DNA of 64,000 nucleotides, from the NCBI RefSeq assembly GCF_011058255.1, contig NZ_JAALFH010000065.1:81735-145734 (forward strand), given 5' to 3'. The notes under the pieces were generated by a model. The model saw only the letters and a program-made list of their open reading frames with translations. It searched no databases and was not told the DNA's origin. This DNA comes from Thioalkalivibrio sp. XN8. Its GTDB lineage: Bacteria; Pseudomonadota; Gammaproteobacteria; Steroidobacterales; XN24. The first letter of the stretch is position 1; every line of letters begins with the position of its first letter. The translations under genes and the position numbers were made by a program. Below, one piece after another: positions 28,350-36,567 of this stretch.

Positions 28350-29086
28350 ACCCGGCCGGGACCCAGCCACGGCAGGTCAGCATCGCGCGTCGTTTTTGCG
28401 GCCCGCCGGAATCCGGCAACGGGGGCTACACCTGCGGCCTGGTTGCGGCGGCGCTGCCCGGCATCGTCGCCGTCACATTGCGCCGGCCGCCGCCGCTCGA
28501 CACCGAGTTGCAGCTCGTCCGCACGCCGGAGGGCGTCGCGCTGCTGGACGGGGAAGCCACCATCGCCGAGGGGCGCCGCGCGCAGCTGTCGCTCGAACCG
28601 CCGCCATGTCCCGGCCTTGCCGTCGCCGCCGAGGCCGCCGCCCGCTATCACGGGCTCGAGGCGCACGCCTTCCCGAGCTGCTTCGTCTGCGGCACCGGCC
28701 GGGCGCCGGGCGACGGCCTCCGGATTTTCGCCGGCGACACCGGGGAGGCGGGCATGGTGGCTGCGCCGTGGAAGCCGGGCCTGGAACTGGCGGACGCTGA
28801 CGGCCGGGTCCGGCCCGAGTTCGTCTGGGCCGCGCTGGACTGTCCGGGCGCCTGGGCCTGGCTGGCGGAGCTGGACCGCCCGTTGGTCCTCGGGCGCCTC
28901 ACCGCGTCGCTGGAGTGCCCGGTGCTGGCCGGCCGGCCGCACATCGTGGGCGGCTGGCAGCTGGGGCGCGAGGGCCGCAAGCACGAGTCCGGCACCGCGA
29001 TCTGGACGGCGGACGGCACGGTCTGCGCGCGGGCCCGGGCCACCTGGATCGAAATCGACCCGGCCCGCTTTGCGGCGCCGGCGTAG
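28346..29086 (+). CDS. Hotdog-fold (thioesterase-like) protein, probable double hotdog
   Basis: 246 aa beginning at a TTG in a 4-bp TTGA overlap with yceH. Seen: an N-terminal FCGPPESGNGGYTCGLVA segment and a central PSCFVCG with DGLRI, both typical of acyl-CoA thioesterase-like double-hotdog proteins, and the EFVWAALDCPGAW helix segment. No activity is proven; substrate and partner are unknown. The coupling to yceH may simply reflect compact organisation. Confidence 0.6.
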   Translation: MNPAGTQPRQVSIARRFCGPPESGNGGYTCGLVAAALPGIVAVTLRRPPPLDTELQLVRTPEGVALLDGEATIAEGRRAQLSLEPPPCPGLAVAAEAAARYHGLEAHAFPSCFVCGTGRAPGDGLRIFAGDTGEAGMVAAPWKPGLELADADGRVRPEFVWAALDCPGAWAWLAELDRPLVLGRLTASLECPVLAGRPHIVGGWQLGREGRKHESGTAIWTADGTVCARARATWIEIDPARFAAPA

Positions 29087-29095
29087 CGGCCCGGC

Positions 29096-29731
29096 TCAGG
29101 GCGCCAGGCGCTCGACGACCCAGGCCTCGTCGATGCGCCGGTAGCGCAGGCGGTCGTGCAGGCGCGACGGCCGCCCCTGCCAGAACTCGATCTCGTCGGG
29201 GCGGATCCGGTAGCCGCCCCAGAAGGACGGCAGCGGGACGTCGCCGGAGGAGAACTTCCGCTTCATCTCGTCCAGCTTCATCTCCAGCACGGAGCGGTTG
29301 GTAATGACGCTGCTCTGCTCCGAGACCCAGGCGCCGAGCTGGCTGCCGCGCGGCCGCCGCGCGAAGTAGCGCAGCGCCTCGGTGGTGCTGATCTTTTCCG
29401 CCCGGCCCCGGATGCCGACCTGGCGCTCCAGGGTCTGCCAGAAGAACAGCAGCGCCACGGCGCTGTTTTCCTCGATCTCCCTGGCCTTGCGGCTCTGGGT
29501 GTTGGTGAAGAATACGAAGCCGTCGGTATCGAAATACTTCAGCAGCACCGTGCGCGCGCTCGGGCGCCCGTCGATGCCGGCCGTCGCCAGGGTGCCGGCG
29601 TTGACCTCGGGCTGCCGGACCTCGCGCGCCTGGTCGAACCAGTGCGCGAACTGCCGGACCGGGTCGGGGTCGAGATCACGGCGCCGGAACGGCTCCCCGC
29701 TGTACTCGCTTCTCAGGTCTCCGATGTCCAC
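29096..29731 (-). CDS. pdxH: Pyridoxamine 5'-phosphate oxidase
   Basis: 211 aa, FMN-dependent oxidation of pyridoxine and pyridoxamine 5'-phosphate to PLP. Seen: RTVLLKYFDTDGFVFFTN (FMN and PLP binding), the SQLGAWVSEQS block and C-terminal WQGRPSRLHDRLRYRR, which contains the conserved Arg-x-His. The start GTG at 29731 is chosen because AGGAAGGAG precedes it by about 7 nt; the frame remains open upstream but antisense to the solute-binding gene. TAGAAT (29774-29769) is a likely -10. Confidence 0.95.
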   Translation of the reverse strand: MDIGDLRSEYSGEPFRRRDLDPDPVRQFAHWFDQAREVRQPEVNAGTLATAGIDGRPSARTVLLKYFDTDGFVFFTNTQSRKAREIEENSAVALLFFWQTLERQVGIRGRAEKISTTEALRYFARRPRGSQLGAWVSEQSSVITNRSVLEMKLDEMKRKFSSGDVPLPSFWGGYRIRPDEIEFWQGRPSRLHDRLRYRRIDEAWVVERLAP

Positions 29732-29767
29732 GCGCCGCTCCTTCCTGCCGGATTTGGCCCAGGCCGT

Positions 29768-29774
29768 TATTCTA
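29768..29774. promoter_or_regulatory. Divergent -10 element between pdxH and the solute-binding protein gene
   Basis: TATTCTA: TATTCT toward the plus-strand gene at 29804 and TAGAAT toward pdxH. It is the same 7-mer as at 27609 and 32579. Confidence 0.35.
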
Positions 29775-29803
29775 GGCCCTGAACCGATCGAAGGGAGGCG
29801 TTG

Positions 29804-31378
29804 ATGCCCCGGAGCCTGATCCCGCTCGTCCTGCTGCTGGCCGGCAGCCCCGCCACGGCGATCGCCGCCGACATCCTGCGCGTCGCCAATCCCGGCCACC
29901 CCGCCTCGCTCGACCCTCATCGCATCACCGGCGTCTGGGAGAACCGGATCGTCGGCGACATGCTCATCGGCCTCACCACCGAAGGGCCCGACGGCTCGGT
30001 CGTCCCGGGCGCGGCCGAGTCCTGGACCGTTTCCGCGGACGGCCTCCGCTACGTCTTCCGGCTCCGCGCGCACGACTGGTCCGACGGCGAGCCGGTGACG
30101 GCCGACGACTTCGTCTACGCCTTCCGCCGCATGATGTCCGGCCGGACCACCTCGCCCTACGCCCAGTTCTTCTGGGTGATCGAGAACGGCCGCGCGGTGA
30201 CGGCCGGCGAGCTGCCGCCTGCGGCCCTCGGCGTGACCGCCCCGGCGCCGGACCGGCTCGAGATCCGCCTGGCGCGCCCGACGCCGTATTTTCTCGGGCT
30301 GCTGATGCATTTCGCGGCTTTCCCGGTGCCGCGCCACGCCGTCGAAGCCCACGGCGAAGACTGGACCAGGCCGGGGCTGATGCCCGCCAACGGCGCCTTC
30401 CGCCTCGCTGCGCGGGTCCCCAACGATCACGTCCGGCTGGCAAAGAATCCGCGCTTCTGGGACGCCGCGGCCGTCCGCCTGGACGGCGTGCGCTATGCCG
30501 GGCTGGAGGACCGGGACGCCGCGCTGCTGCGCTTTCGCGCCGGCGAGCTCGATGTCCTGCGCGACTTCCCGGCCAGCCGCACGGCCTGGCTGCGCGAGGA
30601 AATGCCCCGGGCCGTGCATACGGCGCCGTACCTGGGCCTGTCCTTCCTCGCCGTGAACCACCAGCAGGCGGCGCTGCAGGACGCCCGCGTGCGCCGGGCG
30701 CTGGCCCTGGCGATCGACCGGCGGACGATCACCGACAAGGTGCTCGGCAGCGGCGAGCGCCCGGCCTGGAGCCTGGTCCCGCCCGGCACGGCCGCTTACC
30801 CGGAACCGGCGCAGGCCGACTGGCGCGACCAGCCCATGGCACAACGCCGGGCCCGCGCCCGCGAGCTCATGCAGGAGGCGGGCTTCGGCCCGGGACAGGC
30901 GCTGGAGCTCCGGCTCCGCTACCCGCAATCCGAGAACGAGCGCCGCGTGGCCATCGCCCTGCAGTCGATGTGGCGGGCCATCGGCGTCGGCGTCGAGCTG
31001 CAGCGCGCCGAAACGGCGATCCACTACGCGGCGCTCCAGCAAGGTGACTTCGATCTCGGCCTGGCCAGCTGGCTGGCGGTCTACGACGATGCCCAGACTT
31101 TCACGCTGCTGCTCGAAACCGACAGCGGCCCGAACAACCTCGGCGGCTACTCCGACCCGGAATACGACCGGCTGACGGCCGCCGCCGCGCGGGCGACGGA
31201 TCCCGCGGCACGGGCGGAGCGGCTGCGGGCGGCCGAGGCCATCGCGGTGCGCGAACAGGCGCTCATTCCGCTGTATCACCACGTGTCGCGCAACCTGGTG
31301 AGCCCCCGCGTCACCGGCTGGCAGGACAACATGCTCGATGTGAACCGCAGCCGGTACCTGGGCCTGCAGCCCGAGTGA
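29804..31378 (+). CDS. Periplasmic peptide/solute-binding protein, family 5 (OppA-like)
   Basis: 524 aa with a Sec signal peptide (residues 1-22, ending AIAA). Seen: DILRVANPGHPASLDPH, GLTTEGPDGSVVPGAAESW and FRLRAHDWSDGEPVTADDFVYA, the standard SBP_bac_5 signature region. It would bind oligopeptides for an ABC importer. No permease or ATPase gene adjoins it, so it is either an orphan binding protein serving a distant transporter or a periplasmic chaperone-like member. The ATG at 29804 is preferred to the TTG at 29801 because AGGGAGG lies 6 nt before it. Confidence 0.9.
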   Translation: MPRSLIPLVLLLAGSPATAIAADILRVANPGHPASLDPHRITGVWENRIVGDMLIGLTTEGPDGSVVPGAAESWTVSADGLRYVFRLRAHDWSDGEPVTADDFVYAFRRMMSGRTTSPYAQFFWVIENGRAVTAGELPPAALGVTAPAPDRLEIRLARPTPYFLGLLMHFAAFPVPRHAVEAHGEDWTRPGLMPANGAFRLAARVPNDHVRLAKNPRFWDAAAVRLDGVRYAGLEDRDAALLRFRAGELDVLRDFPASRTAWLREEMPRAVHTAPYLGLSFLAVNHQQAALQDARVRRALALAIDRRTITDKVLGSGERPAWSLVPPGTAAYPEPAQADWRDQPMAQRRARARELMQEAGFGPGQALELRLRYPQSENERRVAIALQSMWRAIGVGVELQRAETAIHYAALQQGDFDLGLASWLAVYDDAQTFTLLLETDSGPNNLGGYSDPEYDRLTAAAARATDPAARAERLRAAEAIAVREQALIPLYHHVSRNLVSPRVTGWQDNMLDVNRSRYLGLQPE

Positions 31379-31424
31379 GCGGGTGCGCTATGCTTGGCCG
31401 CGAGCCAGGCGAAGGAGACCGTCC

Positions 31425-32054
31425 GTGAAGCTGTACGACATGCGCGTCGCACCCAATCCGCGCCGGGTGCGCATCTTTCTCGCGGAAAAAGGCATCGAGG
31501 TGCCCAGGGTGGAAATCAACATCCGCGCCGGGGAGAACCTGGAACCCGGCTTTCTCGCCGTCAACCCGCGCGGCGTCCTGCCGACGCTGCAACTCGACGA
31601 CGGCACGGTCATCGACGAGTCGACCGCCATCTGCCGCTACTTCGAAGCGCTGCAGCCCGACCCGCCGCTGCTGGGCACCACGCCCCTGGACATCGCGCTG
31701 ATCGAGTGCTGGAACCGGCGGATCGAGTTCGACGGCGGCCAGCCGCTGGTGGACGCCTTCCGCAACAGTTACCCGCCCTATGCGGACCGTGCCGTGCCGG
31801 GGCGCAGCGGGGTCGCGGCGATCCCGGCGCTGGTGGAGCGCGGCCGGGCACGGCTGGGAGAGTTCTTCACCGTGATCGACGCCCGGCTGCGCGACTCCGA
31901 GTTCGTGGCCGGCCCGACGTTCTCGCTGGCCGACATCACGCTGCTGTGCATCGCGGACTTTGCCCGGGCGCTGAAGCTGACCGTGCCCGAAGGCATCCCC
32001 GACTTCCTGCGCTGGCACGCCACCGTCTCGGCGCGTCCCAGCGCCCAGGCCTGA
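31425..32054 (+). CDS. Glutathione S-transferase family protein
   Basis: 209 aa. N-terminal thioredoxin-like domain (KLYDMRVAPNPRRVRIFLAEKG, then the cis-Pro loop GVLPTLQL and ESTAICRY glutathione site) and an all-alpha C-terminal domain with FSLADITLLC. The catalytic residue appears to be in the VAPNPRR turn, as in beta/theta-like bacterial GSTs; the substrate is unknown. The GTG start at 31425 is supported by GAAGGAGA 7 nt upstream. Confidence 0.88.
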   Translation: MKLYDMRVAPNPRRVRIFLAEKGIEVPRVEINIRAGENLEPGFLAVNPRGVLPTLQLDDGTVIDESTAICRYFEALQPDPPLLGTTPLDIALIECWNRRIEFDGGQPLVDAFRNSYPPYADRAVPGRSGVAAIPALVERGRARLGEFFTVIDARLRDSEFVAGPTFSLADITLLCIADFARALKLTVPEGIPDFLRWHATVSARPSAQA

Positions 32055-32073
32055 GGCCGCGGGGCGGCGCCGT

Positions 32074-32550
32074 TCAGTCCTTGGTGGCGAGCCGCCGTTC
32101 CAGCTCGGCGACCTTCTCCTTGAGCTCGTAGACGCTCCGGGCCAGCGCGTCGAGCGTCTGCGGCACGAAGCTGGCCGCCGGCGGCCCGTGGAACAGCTGG
32201 TTCATCGACTTCACGAACTCGGGGTCCTGCAACGCGGCCTCGCCCACTTTCGAGAGGCTGAAGCGCGGCCGGACGTGGGGCGACAGCACCTCGATAGCAA
32301 CCCAGCGGGCTGCCTGGCGCTGGCCCTCGTCCGCGAAGGCGGGGTGCTGCCACCAGGAGATCTCGGTGACGCGCTCGGGATGGGGGACGAACTCCTGCAG
32401 ATCCGCGCTGGGGCCATCGGCGGCGAACAGGTGCTCTTCCGCCAGCTGCCTCAGGTTGGGGGCGGCGCCCACGGCCAGTGCCCGGCCGTGCTCGTAGAGC
32501 GCGTAGACGCCCGGTCCGTCAGGGAACTTGTTCAGGCTGAAGCGGCTCAT
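32074..32550 (-). CDS. Uncharacterised protein with degenerate GIY-YIG-like N-terminus
   Basis: 158 aa. The first 45 residues (GPGVYALYEHGRALAVGAAPNLR) resemble the GIY-YIG nuclease strand-turn-strand, but the expected YVGxxxNLRxR-type Arg/Tyr set and downstream Glu are not clearly kept, so catalysis is doubtful. The middle is globular (HPAFADEGQRQAARWVAIE) and the last 35 residues form a coiled coil (YELKEKVAELERRL). Function unknown. The ATG is preceded by AAGAGAG and, 30 bp upstream, TAGAAT. Confidence 0.7.
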   Translation of the reverse strand: MSRFSLNKFPDGPGVYALYEHGRALAVGAAPNLRQLAEEHLFAADGPSADLQEFVPHPERVTEISWWQHPAFADEGQRQAARWVAIEVLSPHVRPRFSLSKVGEAALQDPEFVKSMNQLFHGPPAASFVPQTLDALARSVYELKEKVAELERRLATKD

Positions 32551-32578
32551 GGTTCTCTCTTCCCGGTGTGCCTGCCCC

Positions 32579-32585
32579 TATTCTA
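32579..32585 (-). promoter_or_regulatory. Candidate -10 box (TAGAAT) for the 158-aa protein gene
   Basis: Minus-strand TAGAATA, 30 bp before the ATG. It lies in the 72-bp gap after maiA. Third copy of the TATTCTA 7-mer. Confidence 0.35.
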
Positions 32586-32622
32586 GTCCGCCCGGCGGCG
32601 GCGGCATCCGGATCGAACGCAG

Positions 32623-33306
32623 TCAGCGGGCCGGCCCGGCGTCGGGCTGGCGCTCGGGGCTCGACGCCGCGAAGGCGTCCAGCGCCAGGCAGGCGGACTC
32701 GATGCGCAGCAGGGTCGGAAAGTCGTCGAGCCGGCAGTCGTAGCGCCGGGCGTTGTAGAGCTGCGGCACCAGGCAGCAGTCGGCCAGCCCCGGCGCATTG
32801 CCGTGGCAGAACCGCCCCGTGTCCGGCTCGCCGGCCAGCCGGGCCTCCAGCGCCGCCAGGCCGGTCGCCACCCAGTGGCGATACCAGGCATTGCGCTGCT
32901 CCTCGCCGAGCTGCAGCGGGCCGCCGAGGTACTGCAGCACCCGCAGGTTGTTGAGAGGATGCAAGTCGCTGGCGACCAGCTGGGCGAGGCTGCGCACCCG
33001 CGCCCGGCCGGCCGGATCGCGGGGCAGCAGCGCCGGCTGCGGCCGGGTCTCCTCCAGGTACTCGATGATGGCGAGCGACTGCGTGAGCACCCGCCCGTCG
33101 ATGGCCAGCGCCGGCACCAGTCCCTGGGGGTTGAGGCGGAGGAACTCCGGCTGGCGCTGCTCGCCGCCGTCGCGGAGCAGGTGCACCGGGCAGTACTGCC
33201 ACGCGAGGCCTTTCAGGCCGAGCGCGAGGCGGACGCGCCAGGCCGCCGTGCTGCGCCAGTAGCCGTACAGCCGGACCGGCTCAGCGCTGGTAGCGTTCGT
33301 AGACAT
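32623..33306 (-). CDS. maiA: Maleylacetoacetate isomerase
   Basis: 227-aa zeta-class GST-fold enzyme isomerising maleylacetoacetate to fumarylacetoacetate with glutathione. Seen: RLYGYWRSTAAWRVRLAL, where the zeta signature SSCxxRVRIAL is replaced by STAAWRVRLAL (catalytic Ser kept), the NPQGLVPAL cis-Pro loop, TQSLAIIEYLEE and DLHPLNNLRVLQYL. It overlaps the 3' end of the fumarylacetoacetase gene by 26 bp. It is the last gene of the tyrosine-catabolic operon headed by hppD. Confidence 0.93.
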   Translation of the reverse strand: MSTNATSAEPVRLYGYWRSTAAWRVRLALGLKGLAWQYCPVHLLRDGGEQRQPEFLRLNPQGLVPALAIDGRVLTQSLAIIEYLEETRPQPALLPRDPAGRARVRSLAQLVASDLHPLNNLRVLQYLGGPLQLGEEQRNAWYRHWVATGLAALEARLAGEPDTGRFCHGNAPGLADCCLVPQLYNARRYDCRLDDFPTLLRIESACLALDAFAASSPERQPDAGPAR

Positions 33307-34267
33307 GCTCGATGGCGCCGAAAATGGAGTGCCCCGCGCGATCGAACATCTCGACCCGCACCCGCGCGCCGAAAGACAGGAAGGGGGTCGAGGGCTTGCC
33401 GTCGCGGATGATCTCCAGCATGCGCTTTTCCGCCATGCAGGAAGCGCCGAGCGATTCGTCCTGGTTCGCCACCGTGCCGGAGCCGACGATGGTGCCGGCG
33501 GCCAGCGGGCGGGTCCGCGCGGCATGAGCGATGAGCTCGAAGAAGGAGAACTGCATGTCCACGCCGGCTTCCGGTGCGCCGAACTGCTCCCCGTCGAGGG
33601 TGGTGACGAGCGGCAGGTGGACCTTGCCGTCGCGCCAGGCCTCGCCCAGCTCTGCCGGCGTCACCATCACCGGCGACAGGGCGGAGCGCGGCTTGCTCTG
33701 CAGGAAGCCGAAGCCCTTGGCCAGCTCGGCCGGGATCAGGTTGCGCAGCGAGACGTCGTTGACCAGGCAGACCAGCTGCACGTAGTCGGCGGCCTCGGCA
33801 GCGCTGACGCCCATCGGGACGTCGGAGGTGACCACGCAGACCTCGGACTCGAAGTCGATGCCGTAGTCCTCGCTGGGCACCGGGATCGCGCCCACCGGCG
33901 GCAGGAATCCGTCGGAGACCGCCTGGTACATCAGCGGGTCGGTCAGGAAGCTCGGCGGCATCTCGGCGCCGCGGGCGCGGCGCACGCGTTCCACGTGCGC
34001 CAGGTAGGCGCTGCCGTCGAGAAACTGGTAGGCCCGCGGCAGGGGCGCCGCCAGGTCGCCGACGGCCAGGTCGAAAGCGTCCTGCGCCGCGCCGCGCTCC
34101 AGCTCCGCGGCCAGGCCTTCGAGCAGCGGGCGACAGCGCTGCCAGTCGTCCAGGGCCGCCTGCAGCGTCGGCGCGACCGCGGCCGCCGGGACGGCGCGCG
34201 CCAGGTCGCGGCTGGCGACCACCAGGGTGCCGTCGCGCCCGCCCTGCTTCAGCGTGGCCAGCTTCAT
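33281..34267 (-). CDS. Fumarylacetoacetase (fumarylacetoacetate hydrolase family)
   Basis: 328 aa, hydrolysing fumarylacetoacetate to fumarate and acetoacetate. Seen: the metal-binding FESEVCVVTSDVPMG (acidic ligands), LVNDVSLRNLIPAELAKGFGFLQSKP and the late AGTIVGSGTVANQ substrate loop. It is the shorter bacterial FAH type rather than the 420-aa eukaryote-like form. The ATG (MKLATLKQGG) overlaps the homogentisate dioxygenase stop (ATGA); an upstream in-frame extension is ignored because it lies inside that gene. The acetoacetate formed can be used by AacS (9055). Confidence 0.93.
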   Translation of the reverse strand: MKLATLKQGGRDGTLVVASRDLARAVPAAAVAPTLQAALDDWQRCRPLLEGLAAELERGAAQDAFDLAVGDLAAPLPRAYQFLDGSAYLAHVERVRRARGAEMPPSFLTDPLMYQAVSDGFLPPVGAIPVPSEDYGIDFESEVCVVTSDVPMGVSAAEAADYVQLVCLVNDVSLRNLIPAELAKGFGFLQSKPRSALSPVMVTPAELGEAWRDGKVHLPLVTTLDGEQFGAPEAGVDMQFSFFELIAHAARTRPLAAGTIVGSGTVANQDESLGASCMAEKRMLEIIRDGKPSTPFLSFGARVRVEMFDRAGHSIFGAIEHVYERYQR

Positions 34268-35394
34268 GCGCCGCCTCCCTGCCAGCTGTCGACGTAGCCG
34301 TCCCACTCGACGTCGCTCGCCGCCGCGGCGACTTCCAGGGCATCGCGCGTGTCGAGCATCACCGCCACTTCGTTGGTGCCGGGCGCCTTCTGCTCCAACA
34401 TGTTCTTCAGTGCTTTCGGGTGCGGCCCGTGGGTGAAGCCGCAGGGATGCATGGTGACCATCCCGGGATGAATGTTGTCGCGCGAGAAGAACTCGCCGGC
34501 ATGGTAGAAGATGACCTCGTCGAAGTCGTCGTTGTTGTGGAAAAAAGGCACCTTCAGGGCGCCTGGATCACTCTCGAAGGGGCGCGGCACGAAGGTGCAG
34601 ACCACGAAGCGGCCGGCGATGAAAGTGGTGTGCACCGAGGGCGGCAAGTGGTACCGGTGCGACATCAGCGGCCGGATGGCGCGCCAGTTGATGCGCACCG
34701 GCGCCAGGTCGCCCTTCCAGCCGACAGCGTCCAGCGGGCTGTAGGGATAAGTGATCACGGAGACCTGGTCGCGGCGCTTCACCTCGACCCGCCACTCGCG
34801 CTCGTCCTGCTGGGCGCGGAACGCCTCGTCGATGGCCGGGGTGTCGAGCATGGCCTCGTCGAAAATGGCATGCGGCCCGAGCATGCCCTTGTCGGGCAGC
34901 CGGAAGCTGTCGTTGGTGGCCTCGATCAGCAGGGCCTCGACCGGCTGCTCGAGTTCCAGGCGCCACATGGTGCCGCGCGGCAGCAGCAGGTAATCGCCCT
35001 CGACCAGTTCCAGCCGGCCGTAGTCGCAGAACAGGACGGCGTCGCCCTGGTGCAGGAACAGCAGCTCGTCGCCATCCGAGTTGCGGGCCAGCGCGGGCAT
35101 GCTGCGCTCCAGCCGCCAGTGCCGGAACTTCACGGCGGCGTTATGCAGCAGCAGCGAGGCCTGCCAGGGCGAGTCGGCGGCGACCCCCAGCCGGGTGGTA
35201 TCGAAAGCCCGCGGCTGCAGCGGGCCCTCGAAACGCGTCCAGCCGGTCGGCGGCCGCCGGTGGTACATGTGGGTGGCGGGCCCGAAGAAGCCCTCCTTGC
35301 CCAGCTCGCGCTCGTAAGTGCCGGGCGGCAGGTCCGCATGCGCCTGCCGCGAGGCGGTCCCCTCGACGCGCGGGAACGAAATCCACTTCTTCAT
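34264..35394 (-). CDS. hmgA: Homogentisate 1,2-dioxygenase, short type
   Basis: 376 aa cupin-fold iron dioxygenase opening the homogentisate ring. It is shorter than the well-known 430-445-aa HmgA/HGD proteins. Seen: LLLPRGTMWRLE (first cupin), and in the second cupin FFHNNDDFDEVIFYHAGEF and TMHPCGFTHGPHP, which supply the His/Glu iron ligands in a spacing slightly different from classical HGD. Position in an hppD-hmgA-fah-maiA series makes the assignment secure. The ATG at 35394 follows GGAGCGC. Confidence 0.9.
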   Translation of the reverse strand: MKKWISFPRVEGTASRQAHADLPPGTYERELGKEGFFGPATHMYHRRPPTGWTRFEGPLQPRAFDTTRLGVAADSPWQASLLLHNAAVKFRHWRLERSMPALARNSDGDELLFLHQGDAVLFCDYGRLELVEGDYLLLPRGTMWRLELEQPVEALLIEATNDSFRLPDKGMLGPHAIFDEAMLDTPAIDEAFRAQQDEREWRVEVKRRDQVSVITYPYSPLDAVGWKGDLAPVRINWRAIRPLMSHRYHLPPSVHTTFIAGRFVVCTFVPRPFESDPGALKVPFFHNNDDFDEVIFYHAGEFFSRDNIHPGMVTMHPCGFTHGPHPKALKNMLEQKAPGTNEVAVMLDTRDALEVAAAASDVEWDGYVDSWQGGGA

Positions 35395-35410
35395 CTGTGC
35401 GCTCCGTGCC

Positions 35411-36469
35411 TCAGATCACGCCCCGCCGCATCTGGTCCCGCTCGATGGACTCGAACAGGGCCTGGAAGTTGCCCTCGCCGAAGCCCTCGTTGCCCTTGCG
35501 CTGGATGATCTCGAAGAAGATCGGGCCGATATTGGTCTGGGTGAAGATCTGCAGCAGCAGGCGCTTGCCGCTCTCCCGGTCGGCATCGATGAGGATGCGG
35601 TTCCGGCACATGCGCTCGAGGTCCTCGCCGTGCTCCGGGACCCGGCCCTCCACCATCTCGTAATAGGTGTCGGGCACGTCGAGGAACTCGATGCCCTCGC
35701 CCCGCAGCGCCTCGACCGAGCCATAAATGTCGTCGGTAAAGAGCGCGATGTGCTGGATGCCCTCGCCGTTGTACTGCTCGAGGTATTCGGCGATCTGCGA
35801 CTTGTCGTCGGTGGCCTCGTTGATCGGGATCCGCACCATGCCGTCGGGAGCCGTCATGGCGCGCGAGACCAGGCCGGTCTGCCGCCCCTTGATGTCGAAA
35901 TACCTGATCTCGCGGAAATTGAAGATCCGCTCGTAGAAGCCGGCCCACTTGTCCATGTTGCCCTGGTAGACGTTGTGGGTCAGGTGGTCGATGAAGGTCA
36001 GGCCAAAGCCGGCGGGATGACGGTCGACGCCGTCGAAGTACTCGAAGTCGGGATCGTAGCTCGAGCCGTGGTCGCCGTAGCGGTCGACCAGGTACAGCGC
36101 CGCGCCGCCGATGCCCTCGATCACGGGGGCGCGGACCGCCAGGGTACCCGGCTTGTTGGTGATCGCGGCGGCGCCGCGGTCGATGGCGCAGGCGCGCGCC
36201 TGTGCGGCGTCCGCCACGCGGATGGCGAAACCGCAGGCGCTCGGCCCGTGGGCCCGGGCGAAGTCGGCGGCGAAGCTGTCGGGCTCCTCGTTGACCAGGA
36301 AATTGACGTCTCCCTGGCGGTACAGCGTGACCTTGCGCTGGCGGTGGCGGCCGATGGCGGTGAAGCCCATGTGGCGGAACAGGCTGTGCAGCAACGCTGC
36401 GTCGGGCGCTGCGAATTCGACGAATTCGAAGCCGTCGATGCCCAGGGGATTGTCCTGAACTTCGGTCAT
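35411..36469 (-). CDS. hppD: 4-hydroxyphenylpyruvate dioxygenase
   Basis: 352 aa, non-haem iron enzyme making homogentisate from 4-hydroxyphenylpyruvate. Two vicinal-oxygen-chelate halves are seen. Iron ligands: His in FIDHLTHNVY, His in GIQHIALFTDDIY and Glu in GPIFFEIIQRKG, with the GFGEGNF C-terminal gate. The ATG at 36469 is chosen because GGAGAAAGAC precedes it; the longer frame from 36490 lacks a ribosome-binding site. First gene of the tyrosine operon; its promoter overlaps the palindrome at 36506-36527. Confidence 0.96.
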   Translation of the reverse strand: MTEVQDNPLGIDGFEFVEFAAPDAALLHSLFRHMGFTAIGRHRQRKVTLYRQGDVNFLVNEEPDSFAADFARAHGPSACGFAIRVADAAQARACAIDRGAAAITNKPGTLAVRAPVIEGIGGAALYLVDRYGDHGSSYDPDFEYFDGVDRHPAGFGLTFIDHLTHNVYQGNMDKWAGFYERIFNFREIRYFDIKGRQTGLVSRAMTAPDGMVRIPINEATDDKSQIAEYLEQYNGEGIQHIALFTDDIYGSVEALRGEGIEFLDVPDTYYEMVEGRVPEHGEDLERMCRNRILIDADRESGKRLLLQIFTQTNIGPIFFEIIQRKGNEGFGEGNFQALFESIERDQMRRGVI

Positions 36470-36502
36470 GTCTTTCTCCGGAACAAGCAACTGGAGGGCG
36501 GG

Positions 36503-36532
36503 TTGAATAGTTACAACTGAAACTATTATAGT
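36503..36532. promoter_or_regulatory. Divergent hppD/marR promoters with a MarR-type operator
   Basis: A 22-bp palindrome (36506-36527) has perfect 7-bp arms AATAGTT and AACTATT plus two further matching pairs (CA/TG) inside. On the minus strand TATAAT (36530-36525), a -10 for hppD, overlaps it. On the plus strand TTGAAT (36503-36508) and TATAGT (36527-36532) are 18 bp apart and would drive marR. The AT-rich site sits in GC-rich DNA directly between a MarR gene and the tyrosine operon, so autoregulation plus hppD control by the MarR protein is the natural reading. Confidence 0.7.
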
Positions 36533-36567
36533 CCGGGGCAGCGCCGGCCAACAAGCTGCAATGCATC

